Part shown: positions 22,303 to 33,570 of the stretch, piece by piece
Layout: each line of letters begins with the position of its first letter
How positions within the stretch are numbered: the stretch's first letter is position 1
Source: Phyllostachys edulis
Taxonomy: Eukaryota; Streptophyta; Magnoliopsida; Poales; Poaceae
Length of the DNA stretch: 64,000 bases
Assembly: GCA_036346405.1 (NCBI GenBank)
Contig: CM070551.1
Location: 58,050,488 to 58,114,487, forward strand
Reading direction: 5' to 3'
Position numbers and translations under genes: made by a program
The notes under the pieces: model-generated
Told to the model about the DNA's origin: nothing
The model's input: the letters and a program-made list of their open reading frames with translations, nothing else
Databases searched by the model: none

Positions 22303-25300
22303 TGTAACATCCCAAGTTCTCTTACCAAAATAAAAATAAATAAAGATATTATTTTATTGAATTTTCTAGTTGTCAAAGTTCTTTCTTGATTTTCTGTAAT
22401 TTGAAAAGAATTTTCGTTGGTAAAAGAAAAAAAGTAATTATTTAATTTCTTAGTTTAAAAGTCAAAAAGAAAATTTATGGAGTTTTCTAGAATTTTATTG
22501 GATTTAAAGTGAAAAGTAAAATTTTAATTAATTTCTGGAATTTTAAAAGTTTTTCCCTAATTATTTCAAAGCCAAAATAATTAATTTGCAAAAATAGAAG
22601 CCAATTTTAAGTTGGAAATATTTTATTTAAGTTCAAAATAATTCTAGGAATTTTTATGAATTTTTCTAAAATTTTTGGACTCTATTTGCTATATTCTAAA
22701 AATATTTGATTTATTGCTTAATCTTTATTTCGAAAATAATTAAAAAAATGTGTTCGGACCAGTCCGAACATACGCTTTGGCATGTTCGGTCTATGAATAG
22801 TGATTTGCCGTTCGGACTCATGCAATGCACAGCCAACTTGCCTTTTGCATTTTAATCAATTGAAGCCTTCTTTTATTCCTTTTCTTCCTACCTTCTTTAT
22901 CCTTTCTATCTTCTACCTCCCGACAGCCTTCTTCTCTCTATTATTTTCTTCAAACCATGATGTAGCAGCCATGGCCGACGCCTCCTAGCTTGGCCGCCCA
23001 ACCCACCCTCGCCGGCTCCAGCCACCACCCTCACTGCCGGCCATCTCCACCACTGCCGCCCCTCCCCATTGCCCTCCCCTCCCATTTCTTTTAGCTGTCC
23101 AGAGAGCACAAAAGCAGGCCGACGCCATTAATGCTGCCCATAAAGCTTCTCAATTCCACAAATCTCTCCCCAATTCTTCGCACAAATGCCGGCATTCAAT
23201 TCCCCGGTCGTCACCTCCTCCAATCCGGCCATTAAACCTTTCCTTAATCACCTAATTTCGCAAATCACGCTGTTGACCGCCGTTAACCTCTCCTCCCCGT
23301 TCTCCCTCCACGGCTCCTCTCCGGCCCTATAAAAGGGAGCATAGGGTGCCTCTCCTCTCCCTCATCAATCCTCCGAAGTATCAGCTCCTCCCTCCCTTCC
23401 ACAACACAGTCAAGAATTTTCGATCGCCGGCCGATCGCCGTCTTCCACCTCTAGTGTCGCCGTCACTGGAGCTCCGCCACCACCGTCACCTCCACCGGTA
23501 TCGCGACGTTGTGCTCTACACGATGCATCCTTCCTCTTCGCTGAAGCACCACCTTGCTCCACGGTCGCCGCCACCACCATCCATTGTCGACGCCGCCACC
23601 ACCACCACCGACCGCCCCTCGCCGCGCCGCCACCTCCTACGGCTTCGCCTCGGGGTAAGCCATCTATTTTCTCTATCGCCGGCCACACCTCCCTTTTTCT
23701 TCTCTGGGCGCCGCCATTTTTCCATGCGTCTTTGTGCTTGTTTGCCTTCTTTGCCGAATTGGAGAAGACAATGAATAGTACTTAATTATCAAGTCGTTAC
23801 TTTGAGCTTTGTACATGATAATTTTAATCTTTCCAAAAATCCGTTCTCTCTCATGCAAGCTCCAAATCCGTTGATTCCTTCATCTAAATTCATCTAAATT
23901 CATGTACTATTTTTAGTATTTATTTCATAATTTTTAGATTTTATTTATTTTCCGTTATTTAATTGGTCCATTTTGCGCGTCGTTGCCGCCGCCGGTCGAC
24001 CGCGCGCGTTCCACCCCAACCAAGGAGAGCATTGCGTTCTCCACGGTTCCCTCTTCGCTTCGCCGCAAACCTCCCCTGCTAAATCATCTCTGTTTGCTCG
24101 GAACGCCGATGTTCGCCCGCCGAAGGTTTTGTCCGTCGGATGCGTTGCCATCAAAGATCATCCGCCTGTTGTTTACACCGTTGAGTTTGCCTCAACGTGT
24201 TCAATGTCCTACGCCGTACTTTCTCGCCATGGCCACAAAGCTCTTTCTGTGTTCCCAGTCATCCGAAACCACAATTTCCAATGAACAGTGAAATTTTCGG
24301 AATTCTATCATTTCATATGACATTCACCCTTCCAGAATTTTGTTCTCCCTCATACGAACTCCGATTCCATCGATTCAACTTCCTAAATTCATATAAAGTT
24401 GATACCTTTCTAGCAGTATTTATTTTATAATTTTTAGATTTTATTTGGATTTTATTTGAATGTTATTTGAACTCGGATCATTTACGCGTATAGATTTCGA
24501 CGACTTCGGATAACCGGATTTCGACGCCGTATAAGAACAACCAATTAAGCAAGGCAAGTTACATCTTTGATCATCTTTGATCCTATTATTTCAAATTATT
24601 TATATTCTATTTTAAATTATTATTGCATGCTTATTTTTATTCAATGTAATTTAAATTCCTGTTTTTAAATTGTAGTTAATCCCAATACATTTGTATGGCC
24701 AAATGTTGACATTGAAATATTCATACCTTATCACCTTAGATAAAACTCTAGTTTATGCAATAGTATGAACTAGAACACTTTGGAAAAATATATGCTTAGC
24801 CATGCTTAGACCCAAAATTGTTCAATTTGGGAGTTTTCAGCCAAAAATCAAATGTTGTTTAAATTGTATCCATGGCACTGCTGTGTCATGGAAGTTTGAA
24901 AATGCTTTGAAAAATGAAAAAAAATTGAAAACTAGTTTGGACTTGGGCGAAATGGATGGTTGGTGGGTGCAAGTTTATGCACGGGCTCTTCTTTGGAATG
25001 GTTGAGGCCCAGGGATTGTTTTAGAAGTCACCCAGTCAATTAAGGACCGGTCTGTGAGCCGCGGATTGTTAAGCTAAATCGTACTACCACAAGTCTGGAG
25101 TGGGACAGATCTGGCTAACTAATTTGCAATGTTTCAATGTGGTTGTGCAATCCGGTGGTGTGGGTGTCTGAGTGACCTACTTTTATGTAATCCCACTTGG
25201 CGCCAGAGGGGGCTCTAATCCGGCGGATTGCGATCCAAAGGGAGCGAAACCTTAGCGAGGCATAACTACGTTGGAATGCCGCATTGTAAAAGTCTTGTCA

Positions 25301-26117
25301 CGTGCTCTAGACTACTTACCTAAGGTAGTGAGCAGTGGTATCGACGGATGCCAAACAAACTAGAGAAGTCGTGTCTTGTGGGTAAAGCTGTACAGACTCT
25401 GTAGAGTAATAATCTATTCGAATAGCTGTGTTCACGGTCATGGACATGCTGAACAAAGCTTTTCGCGGATTAGACGACTATGTTTTTTATTTAAAAATGG
25501 TTTGACAAAATGATTTCATGGAAATTTATTCCATAGAGGAAAGTTTGGCAGAAAGCCTGGTGCAAGGGGGGTAGTCCTTCACCACTTGTGTACGGAGATT
25601 TATCCTACACTTGAAAATTGATGCTTAAAAATGAAATTTGATTTTAGATATAGTATAACTGCTTTTGAACTTAGTATTGTATCTAAATTGTCAAATATTG
25701 CTTTTGCACAAATAACCCTATAAGCCTTCCTTTGAGATACCCTTTTATGCATGCATTTAAACTGTTACTTGACGGGTGTAACTTGCGAGCACAGTAGTTG
25801 TGCTCATACTTGCTTTATGCAAATAAATTTCAGAGGAGAAGGACTTTGCTACCGGTGTGGATCTCGATGACTAGGCCGCTTCCCCAGTCAATTGCCTGTG
25901 GCAGATTAACTGGACTCTACTACGTCTTCTTCGTCTTCCGCTGTGTTCTTTATTATTGGCTTGTAAGCCTCCTTTGTAATAAACTCTGTTGATTATTAAT
26001 AAAGTATTGCGATTTATGGATATTACCATATCTGTTTAACTGTGTGAACTAGCTACTGATCATGGGACTAGTTCAGAAATGCACAGAGGATTTGGGGTGT
26101 TAATCCCGGGTCTGACA
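22303..26117 (+). mobile_element. LTR-B: solo gypsy LTR inside LTR-C
   Basis: It starts TGTAACATCCCAAG and ends ATCCCGGGTCTGACA. The flanks are CCAGG (22298-22302) and CGAGG (26118-26122), a 5-bp duplication with one mismatch. Total length is 3815 bp. A promoter-like TATAAAAG lies at 23328-23335, and AATAAAG (about 26002) lies near the 3' end. The sequence contains no primer site or gag, so it is a solo LTR. Several open frames in the GC-rich part (for example at 23346-23774) are non-coding LTR sequence. Confidence 0.85.
23328..23335 (+). promoter_or_regulatory. TATA box of LTR-B
   Basis: TATAAAAG in the context CCGGCCC…GGGAGCATAGGGTGCC, matching the LTR-A promoter position. Confidence 0.7.
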
Positions 26118-27180
26118 CGAGGAGAGCAAGGCGACGAAGTGGGAAGGAGCAAGGGGCATAGGGGATCGATTATAGCCGGTCAAGGGGGCGAATAGCCGTT
26201 GAGGAGGCGGGCGCACGGTCCCGAGGGGTGGTATGGTGCGGTGTGATGGGCATGCTGGGGACGCGGCATGGGCGGCTCTGTGGTGACTTGGACGGCCGCG
26301 AGCAAGGATGGGCGGAAGGGACAAGGCGAGGGAGGTCCTGGCATCACCGCATCGACCAAGGGGTGGAGCAGGCGGGAGCGGTGCTGGCGATGCGACGAGA
26401 CGCGTTGCGGGTAGAGCGGCGTGGGCGCGGCAACTTTGGAGGCCGGGTGACGCGGCGCTCACTTGGTCCCAAGGTGCAGCGATGACAGGGGCGCACGAGG
26501 CGAGAGGGGCGCGGCACTCGTGGCTGGCGTTGCAAGGCGCAATGCTTGGACCGGATGGGGCACTGGGAGAGCTTACGGCAGCGGCGACGACTTCGGTGCT
26601 AGCGGCGGCATTAGGGAGCAAAAGGCGGCACAGGCAGGTGTGGGTGCTCGGGAGTGTGATGGTGGCAGGGGGAGCTTGTGGCCACAGGAGGAAGAAGGGG
26701 CAAGGGGAAAGGGAGCCGGGCCAGGAGGTGGGCCAAATAGAGGAGGGGAGAAATGGGCCGGCCCAAAGGAGGCATGGGCTGAGCCCAAGAAAAGGAGAAA
26801 CAAATTTAAGAAAGGGCCCAAAATCCGAAAAGAGGAAATTCAAATTCAAATTTGAATTTGGGATCTATAAGGAGGTTTGAAACACAAATCGGAGCTTAGC
26901 TAGAAGTTTAGAGGATTTTGAGAAAATATGCTAATTTGAAATACGGTTTGAAACACCAGAGCCAAATATAATTACTATTCGCCGTTTTTCGAAAACGGGA
27001 CGTTACAATTTTGGACCTGTAATTAGAGGGAGTTTGTGATGTCTTTGTTTCGGTTAACCTCTGTGTAGGAGTGTTAGCCGGTAACCTCAGCTTGTTTTGT
27101 CGCTGTTTTTTGTCCTGTATACTTGGTTATTAGCTTTCTATAAAAGCTGAGTTATCCCTGTTCAAAAAGAAAGAAAGAGA

Positions 27181-28465
27181 GATTAGTTATTTTACGTGTC
27201 CAACATAGAATAGGGGCCCTGTAAATTTGTTCTCCCTGAGAACTGACTTTGTCCGTGGTTTAGGTCTGATTCAGCCGGTTTAGGCAAGTGCCCACACAAA
27301 GTATTAATTCCAAAACATGATGGGCCTCTTTGGTCATTTTGATATGTGAGATCGTGGGACCAAACTGATCCTTTCTAAAATTTACAGGACCCAATTAGAC
27401 ATTGATTCATTCTGAAAAGCATACCTACGCAACTCTTCCAATTAATTGATTTTATGGTGTCACAAAATGTGCCCAAATAATTCTGGTGGAAATTTGTACA
27501 AATTAAATTAAAACAAACTTTATTGTGAGGAGATAAAAAAATAAAAATATGTTTGTTTCGCTAAAATTGTACAAGTGAAATATCTATGGTTCTTAAAGGA
27601 ATACATGCACGCAATTTCGTAGTAGAAATGTTGCACAAGAACATCCCTCGTCTCTTACGGGCTGGCGGTGGGTCACACAGGCCGCGGCAAGGGCCAAGAA
27701 GGTGACGGCCATAACATGGGGGGATTATATGGGCTCCGTGGCCGTGGGAGATAACTTGGGGGAGAATACGGGCTGCGTCCGCCAGCTGCAAAAGTATTCG
27801 TGATTTATTAGGTCGGGTGATATTTTCTGCCGCCATTTAACAGTACATAATGGAACACTACTGTATATAGACATGTGTAGGTAGAAACAAATTAAATATT
27901 AGAGACGAATTATGTCTTAGGAAATATCTTGGGAAACCATCTGTCATCAATAATAGTCTTTTGGTAAACATACGACGTAAACACATACGAGAGGTGGTGC
28001 CAATGGAAGTACCGTGAAAGCTGGCCCTGAAGGCCTGATCGGGATTGGATGCAATCGGACTTGGAATTTTTACAGAAAAGCCTACTGACTTTGTATAATT
28101 ATGTGCAGGTCCTTGGTTTATTAAAAATAGGTCCTTCTAGACGTAAATATTACGATTTAAACCCTAGAAATTTCGGATTAATGTTGCGAGGCTCCCACTA
28201 GGTGGAAAATTGCGTAATAAACCTTGAGAGTTTTTTGTTATCAAGTTTAAATCCTTAGGCTTTATTTAATTACCTGAAAAAAAATTCTACTGTTTTATTG
28301 TATAGAAATTCAATCTATGCCTAGGAAATTAGTAGAAAATGGCAGATTTTTTTTTGAAAATTCATGGATTATTCTTTTTTGCTGTATAGTAACTCATGTT
28401 TTTGATTTATGTCGTACATGTTGTACCTACTGATTACCTTATGGTAACTATGTGTATGTTGCTAT
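27181..28465. other. unassigned intergenic or old repeat DNA
   Basis: No recognised coding region. A minus-strand open frame at 27561-27836 has no family signature. The sequence is AT-rich with poly-A/T runs (28270, 28350). It may be the 5' region of the retroelement whose gag begins at 28466, but no LTR or primer site was found. Confidence 0.5.
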
Positions 28466-29137
28466 ATGATGTATATGCAATATATTTGGCAAGCAGTAAA
28501 GAGAGAATTTGATGGCGGCAATTGTGGAAGCAACAACTACCTAATGCGGGCCCTTGACGTCGAGTTTTACTTAGCCTCCAGTGGGTTAAGTGCAACAATT
28601 GTCCCTCCTAGCAAAACCGATGGTCCTCCAGATGAAGATAAGGCTAAAGCCACATTCTTTTTAAATCACCATCTGAATAAGGATCTCTAAAATGAACATT
28701 TGATAGAAAGAAATCCTTTAGTCCTATGGAATTCTCTTCAAAAGAGATACAATCAACAAAGGTCGATGATGCTTTCACAGGCCGAACATGACTAGATGAG
28801 TTTACGCTTCTAGGATTTCAAATCTGTGGCTTCTTACAACTCGGCTCTCCATAGGTTATTTTCTCGCTTCAGTCTTTGTGGTAGGGGCATCATACATGCA
28901 CAAATGAGAAAACAATTTCCACTTTCCATGCTACAAATCTGATGCTTGCACAGTAGTATAGAGAGAGGGGTATGAAACCCGCTCGAGGCGACATTGTAGT
29001 TTTAGTAGTGGAAAAGCATAATGAGATTCTCATGAAGAATCATAATGCACGTCCTAGTAGAACACAGGGTGCCCTTGAGGCACATATCGTTCAAAAGAGG
29101 ATTGACAATGGTGGAAAAGGAAAGGGATTGGAGGACG
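28466..29137 (+). pseudogene. retrotransposon gag (UBN2-type), decayed
   Basis: NYLMRALDVEFYLASSGLSATIV, then KATFFLNHHLNKDL, NEHLIERNPLVLWNSLQKRY, LRF-DFKSVASYNSALHRLFSRF and VVEKHNEILMKNHNARP follow the order of a widespread plant gag polyprotein (copia-like UBN2 group). In-frame stops at 28688 and near 28796 and 28819 each look like single-base changes of a Lys, Trp or Gln codon, and a frame change occurs near 28910. The fragment ends abruptly at 29137, where LTR-F begins. No zinc knuckle or pol remains. Confidence 0.75.
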
Positions 29138-29447
29138 TGTCAAGGCCCGAGCTCGACCATTGTGTCCCTTCTTACGCCTGAGCCCAAGCCTTTCCTCCCC
29201 ACTCAACAAAGACACCGTGCCACCACACCCTGCACCCATCGCGTGGACTTCGAACGCCACGCGCCCCATCCGGTCACCTCGGCCATCACCCATCAACTGC
29301 TCCTATCACCATGACCAACTTGCCATCGCTCAACCCGTCACACCCACCGCACTGTGCTACCGACTTTGTCAAGACCGCCAACCACTCCTCGGTACTACGT
29401 AGCGTTGGATACAACACATGCTCTCGGGTGACCTCCGCCCTTGCGGC

Positions 29448-29455
29448 TATAAATA
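29448..29455 (+). promoter_or_regulatory. TATA box of LTR-F
   Basis: TATAAATA in GC-rich context (CTTGCGGC…GCAGCCCC), about 310 bp from the presumed LTR start, a normal position for an LTR promoter. Confidence 0.6.
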
Positions 29456-30032
29456 GCAGCCCCAAGCCCCCTCGTTGCCGTTCCGCGCCACGAGTACTAG
29501 TTTCCCCACACTCCTCCATTCCTCAAGCAATCTTGAGCCCCAGATAAGGCTTGAGAGCTCGTTTCGGCCAAGCGCCTCCACGACGTCGCTAGCAGCATTG
29601 ACGCCCATCAGTGAAGCTCTTTCCTTCTTAAATGTGTCAACTCATATTCCCTGACCCCAGAGGCAGTTCCCCTCATTTGATTCCACTCTGTATTCACAGG
29701 AGTAGCCGCCAACCTCTTTCTTGCTCCCCTCCTGCCAGAGGAGCCCAACCGGTCGAATCAATCTTGCCGGTGAAGTATGATCCAACTCATTTCCTCTAAG
29801 CCATCTACTTACTCCCTTGAAGCTATTCCAAAGGTTGAATGCTATCCATATTCCTCGAGCCATCACGCATGCTTTGGAGCTCCTCATGATCCTTGCCCGC
29901 CGCCTGACCACCTCCGACTAGCTCGTCCCCTCGCGTCACACCGGTATGTTCCTAGTAGCCCCTAGATGCTCATGCTCACTCTGGTGGCACGGAAGCATTG
30001 TCGGAGCAACGAATGTGTTGGGATGTAGTTGT

Positions 30033-30420
30033 CACGTGTAGCCGAACCTCCATCGACTACACGTAGTCGAACCTCCTTCTGACCACATGATCGTATAGTC
30101 TTCACGTGTAGTCGAACCTCCATCGACTACACGTAGTCGAACCTCCTTCCAACCACATGATCGTGTAGCCTTCGCGTGCAATCGAGCCTCTAGGTGATCG
30201 AACCTCCTTCCGCTTAGAATGTAGTCAAACCTCCTTTCGACCAGATAGTCGCACTTCTTTTCGCCTAGAATGTAGTCAAACCTTCTTCCGCCTGGAATGT
30301 GGTCGGACTTCCTTTCAACCAGATGGTCGAAACTTCTTCGACCAGTTAGTCAAAACATCTTTCAACCAGTTAGTCAAAATTCCTTCGACCAGTTAGTCAA
30401 AACTTCTTTCAACTCGATAG
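30033..30420 (+). repeat. 70-bp tandem repeat with built-in hairpin, grading into GACCAGTTAGTC repeats
   Basis: Units start at 30033, 30103 and 30173 (CACGTGTA, CACGTGTA, CGCGTGCA). Each of the first two includes TCGACTAC-AC-GTAGTCGA, an 8-bp inverted repeat with a 2-base gap. From 30200 the array becomes shorter variants of TCGACCAGTTAGTCAAAAC. Confidence 0.8.
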
Positions 30421-30879
30421 TCGGCGCCAACTCTGCACCTACCATTTCGGCGTGCACCGATGGTCTCCGCGTCCTCGCGCTCACCAAGCTTTCACCCATG
30501 CCCCGCCCCTATTTGAACCATCGAGTTTCTCCATCGTCCTTTTTCTCAACCACGAGACACTTCCTAGCTCTCTCGCCTCTCACTCCCTTAACAGGGTCCA
30601 AGCGCATTTGGAGCTCGAACTCTAGCTCATGGTCGTGGCGTCGCTTGTTGTGTTCTCGCCTGCAATCGTGGAGCTCTCCCTTTTCTCTTGAGTCATATGA
30701 TGTTATAAGGCACAAGTATCAAATCCCCTAACATAATTTTCACCAATTGACCAGAACCTTGGAATTAGGCTTCTTCCCCATCTCTGGTGTGCTCAAGTCA
30801 TCGTTCCCTCATGAAGCTCATCGCCGCCATCGCCCATTATCGGCACCAAGCTTTTTTTGATCACCTTCGGCCACTTGCA

Positions 30880-31955
30880 ACCATCTACGACCACCTACGA
30901 CCACTTTCGACCACATTGGTCTTGGGATTCGACCACATTGGTCTTGGGATTCAGCCACCTTGGTCTTTGATTTCAACCACATTTTTCTTTGGATTCGACC
31001 CCATTGGTCTATGGCTTTGCCACACTGGTCTACAGCTAAGACCAGTGTCTTTTGACCACACTGGTCTTCGATTTCGACTACTCAGTTTCGACTACTAAGT
31101 TTCAACCACACTTTCGACCACTCAGTTTCAACCACTTAGTTTCGACTACTGAGTTTCGACCACACTTTCAACAACTCAGTTTCGACCACTGAGTTACGAC
31201 CACTTAGTTTCGACTACTGAGTTTCGACCACACTTTCGACCACTCAGCTTCGACCACTCAGTTTTGACCACTTAGTTTCGATCACAGTTTCGACCACTCA
31301 GTTTCGACCACTCAGTTTCGACCACTTAGTTTCGACCACTCAGTTTCGACCACTCAGTTTCGACTACTGAGTTTCGACCACACTTCCGACCACTCAGTTT
31401 TGACCATTGAGTTTCGACCACTCAGTTTCGACCACTGAGTTCCGACCAGATTAGTTCAACCATACTGGTCTATGCCTTCGACCATAATGGTCTATGGCTT
31501 CGACCAAATTACTTTGACCATACTGGTCTATGCCTTCGGCCACACTGGTCTATGGCTTCGACCAGATTACGTCGACCATACTAGTCTATTCCTTTGACCA
31601 CACTAGTCTTTGTCTTCGACCAGATTACTTCGACTACACTGGTCTATGGCTTCGACCAGATTATTTCGACCCTACTGGTCTATGCCTTCGACCACACTAG
31701 TCTATGGCTTCGACAGATTACTTCGACCATACTAGTTTATGCCTTCGACCACACTGGTCTGTGGCTTTGACCAGATTACTTCGACCATACTGGTGTATGC
31801 CTTCGACCAAACTGGTCTATGGCTTTGACTAGATTACTTCAACCATACTGGTCTAGGCGTTCGACCACACTAGTTTATGGCTTCGACCAGATTATTTCGA
31901 CCATATTAGTAATTTCGACCATACTAGTCTAAGACTTCGATCACCCTGGTCTAAT
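30880..31955 (+). repeat. kilobase GACCA-rich minisatellite
   Basis: From about 31070 to 31440 the unit is near TTTCGACCACTCAG (14 bp). From 31440 to 31955 a 58-bp unit alternates GGTCTATGGCTTCGACCA, GATTACTTCGACCATACT and GGTCTATGCCTTCGACCA. GACCA followed by TGGTC after 3 bases (GACCACACTGGTC) recurs, so each unit carries a small inverted repeat. Stops are frequent and no long reading frame spans it. Confidence 0.9.
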
Positions 31956-32989
31956 AGTTCTGGTATGAGAATCTACATGCTTTGGGATTTTAGGAATAAA
32001 TATGCCTTTACACATATGTGCCCAATTCCAATAGAACCCTTTGTGATCCGAAAGTAGATCTGAGAGTCAAACCTAACTGGGTATCCTCTCATCCAAGTAA
32101 CCCTTTAAGAATGTTCCTTGGACATTCTCTCCCTCTCCGTTGGATTCATCAACTTATTTGGATATACTTCTTTTGAAGTATTTCCTACATCAACTCCAGA
32201 CGGGTATGTTTTAGTTTCATCTGAAGTACTCCATCTGGTCAAGTTGTTGTTAGATATGTTTACTTTCATTCGAAGTATTTTTGTTTGTTTGAATGTATTT
32301 GAATTTATTGGATTTTATTTGGCTATTTTCAGTCATTCTGGAGTTCAATCGTATTATGCGTAATTAGATTCTGAAGTCATGAAGGAACAACAAGCCCAAC
32401 AAGTACGACGTCGACATCAAGATTGTCAGAATATTGAGCAAGATGATTATCAGCACGTGAGCGAGATTATTATCAGAATATTGAGCCTTATCAGAACATT
32501 GAGCAAGGCGAGTCAATACTTTGATCATATTGCACCTACTTTTTACAATTATATTGTTTTAAATTACGAAATTACATTGCTATGATTTATACGACTATAT
32601 TGGTCTAGCTCATAGTTAATGTCTTAATAATAGGGGAAATTGGCTACAGGGCACTGCACATTCGCCTCATTTGCCAATGGACATCCAAAAACGTGGTGCG
32701 GTCAAGACATCGCAAAAGCGTGTAATTTTCTTTGAAGACATCGATCCCATTAAAATAATATATCCGAGTGATTTGGAGAGAAACTTTGTAAAATGTCCTC
32801 AATACCCTCAATGCACGATGATCGCTCGGCTCGATGCGGTTCAACCATCTGATGTCGGACGTTGGACCCACACGTCATACAAATTAATCTCAACTCCATC
32901 ACGCTGCTCAGGCTCCTCGCGCCGCTCAGCATCTTCGACGACGTCGTCGATCTCACGCTCCTGTGATGTCCCAACGCCATTGCAACAGC

Positions 32990-33345
32990 TTGATCTACCT
33001 AATACCACGTCAGACACACCCTCGGCGGCGATCCTGGCAATCTCCAGTGGCCTCGTGCGGCCGCCGTTCACCTTGCGGTCGGCCTCCTCGGTGCCGATGG
33101 ACATGACGAGGAGGTCGTTGATGCCGCCGCGCGCGAGAACTCACGCCAATTGTTGAGCACGTGGGTGATCGCGCGGCGTGGGGTTTGCCAATGACGCCGC
33201 TGCCCACCGCCGTGAGCTGGTGCCACCGCCCGTGGACCGCACCTCAACGGCGATGCCGCCGCGCCACAAGACGTCGTAGCACACGCCACGCAGCTGGAAG
33301 TCGACGCCGGCGCCCACGGCGTCCGCGCGCGAAGAGGAACGGCGC
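32990..33345 (-). pseudogene. captured patatin-like phospholipase fragment
   Basis: On the minus strand, in shifting frames: SRADAVGAGVDFQLRGVC, then AVEVRSTGG, AITHVLNNWREFSRAA and LLVMSIGTEEADRKVNGGR followed by PLEIARIAAEGVSDVV. This order and wording is that of the C-terminal half of a plant patatin-like acyl hydrolase. The N-terminal GxSxG nucleophile elbow is not present. At least two frameshifts break the reading. The fragment is non-functional as an enzyme but could give antisense RNA to the parent gene. Confidence 0.7.
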
Positions 33346-33429
33346 CACGTCACGAGGTCTCAGCGCCGTCCTTGGCATCGGCCCACGCTGAGTGGAGGAG
33401 CGGCTGACGGCGGATGGGCCACGGAGGCG

Positions 33430-33570
33430 GCAAGAAGGGAGAGTGATGGCGGCGTCCGGGCCGCAGCGGCGGTTGAAATCGACGGAGCGGAGGGAGAGGA
33501 GTAGGCGGATGACAACGAGGCTGCCATAGGTAGAGGCGACCATGAGGGGAGTGCGGTGCTTGAGGATCAT
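33430..33570 (-). pseudogene. captured ankyrin-repeat fragment, CCCH zinc-finger protein type
   Basis: KHRTPLMVASTYGSLVVIRL, then LLSLRSVDFNRRCGPD, reads as the ankyrin unit of plant arginine-rich tandem CCCH zinc-finger proteins, where an ankyrin repeat precedes the fingers. Only about 47 residues are present and no zinc finger follows. It lies upstream (in the minus direction) of the patatin fragment, so a transcript could fuse the two. Confidence 0.6.

Larger units (their letters stand above)
5165..27007 (-). mobile_element. LTR-C: solo LTR of a long-LTR gypsy family, minus strand, with three nested insertions
   Basis: On the minus strand it begins TGTAACGTCCCG (27007) and ends GGGTCCGACA (5165). 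The flanks are ATTTT at 5160-5164 and ATTTT at 27008-27012, a perfect 5-bp target duplication. The LTR segments are 27007-26118, 22302-21370, 9046-8757 and 6882-5165; removing the insertions and their duplications leaves about 3.8 kb. Internal blocks match the 5' LTR of element D (34198-35485 plus 59716-61982) along their length, for example the region around the GCTCGCGAGC motif near 5670. No internal retroviral region remains, so this is a solo LTR. Confidence 0.85.
3605..27180 (+). mobile_element. 5'-truncated L1-type LINE, split by the LTR-C nest
   Basis: The LINE body is 3605-5164 plus 27013-27180. It starts inside the reverse transcriptase and ends with an A-rich tail (TTCAAAAAGAAAGAAAGAG) at about 27162-27180. 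Everything from 5165 to 27007 is a later insertion flanked by the duplicated ATTTT (5160-5164 and 27008-27012), which rejoins the LINE 3' UTR. No convincing target-site duplication of the LINE itself was found. Confidence 0.8.

Noticed and set aside
23346..23774. 142-residue Pro/His-rich frame in LTR-B
   Set aside because: Located just after the LTR TATA box in the untranslated leader; LTR-A has no matching frame.
26100..26849. 249-residue minus-strand open frame rich in Pro/Ala
   Set aside because: Spans the LTR-B/LTR-C junction and GC-rich LTR sequence; no conserved motif.
30297..31098. Coding potential across the GACCA repeats
   Set aside because: Frames come from repeat periodicity and are ended by stops each time the unit varies.
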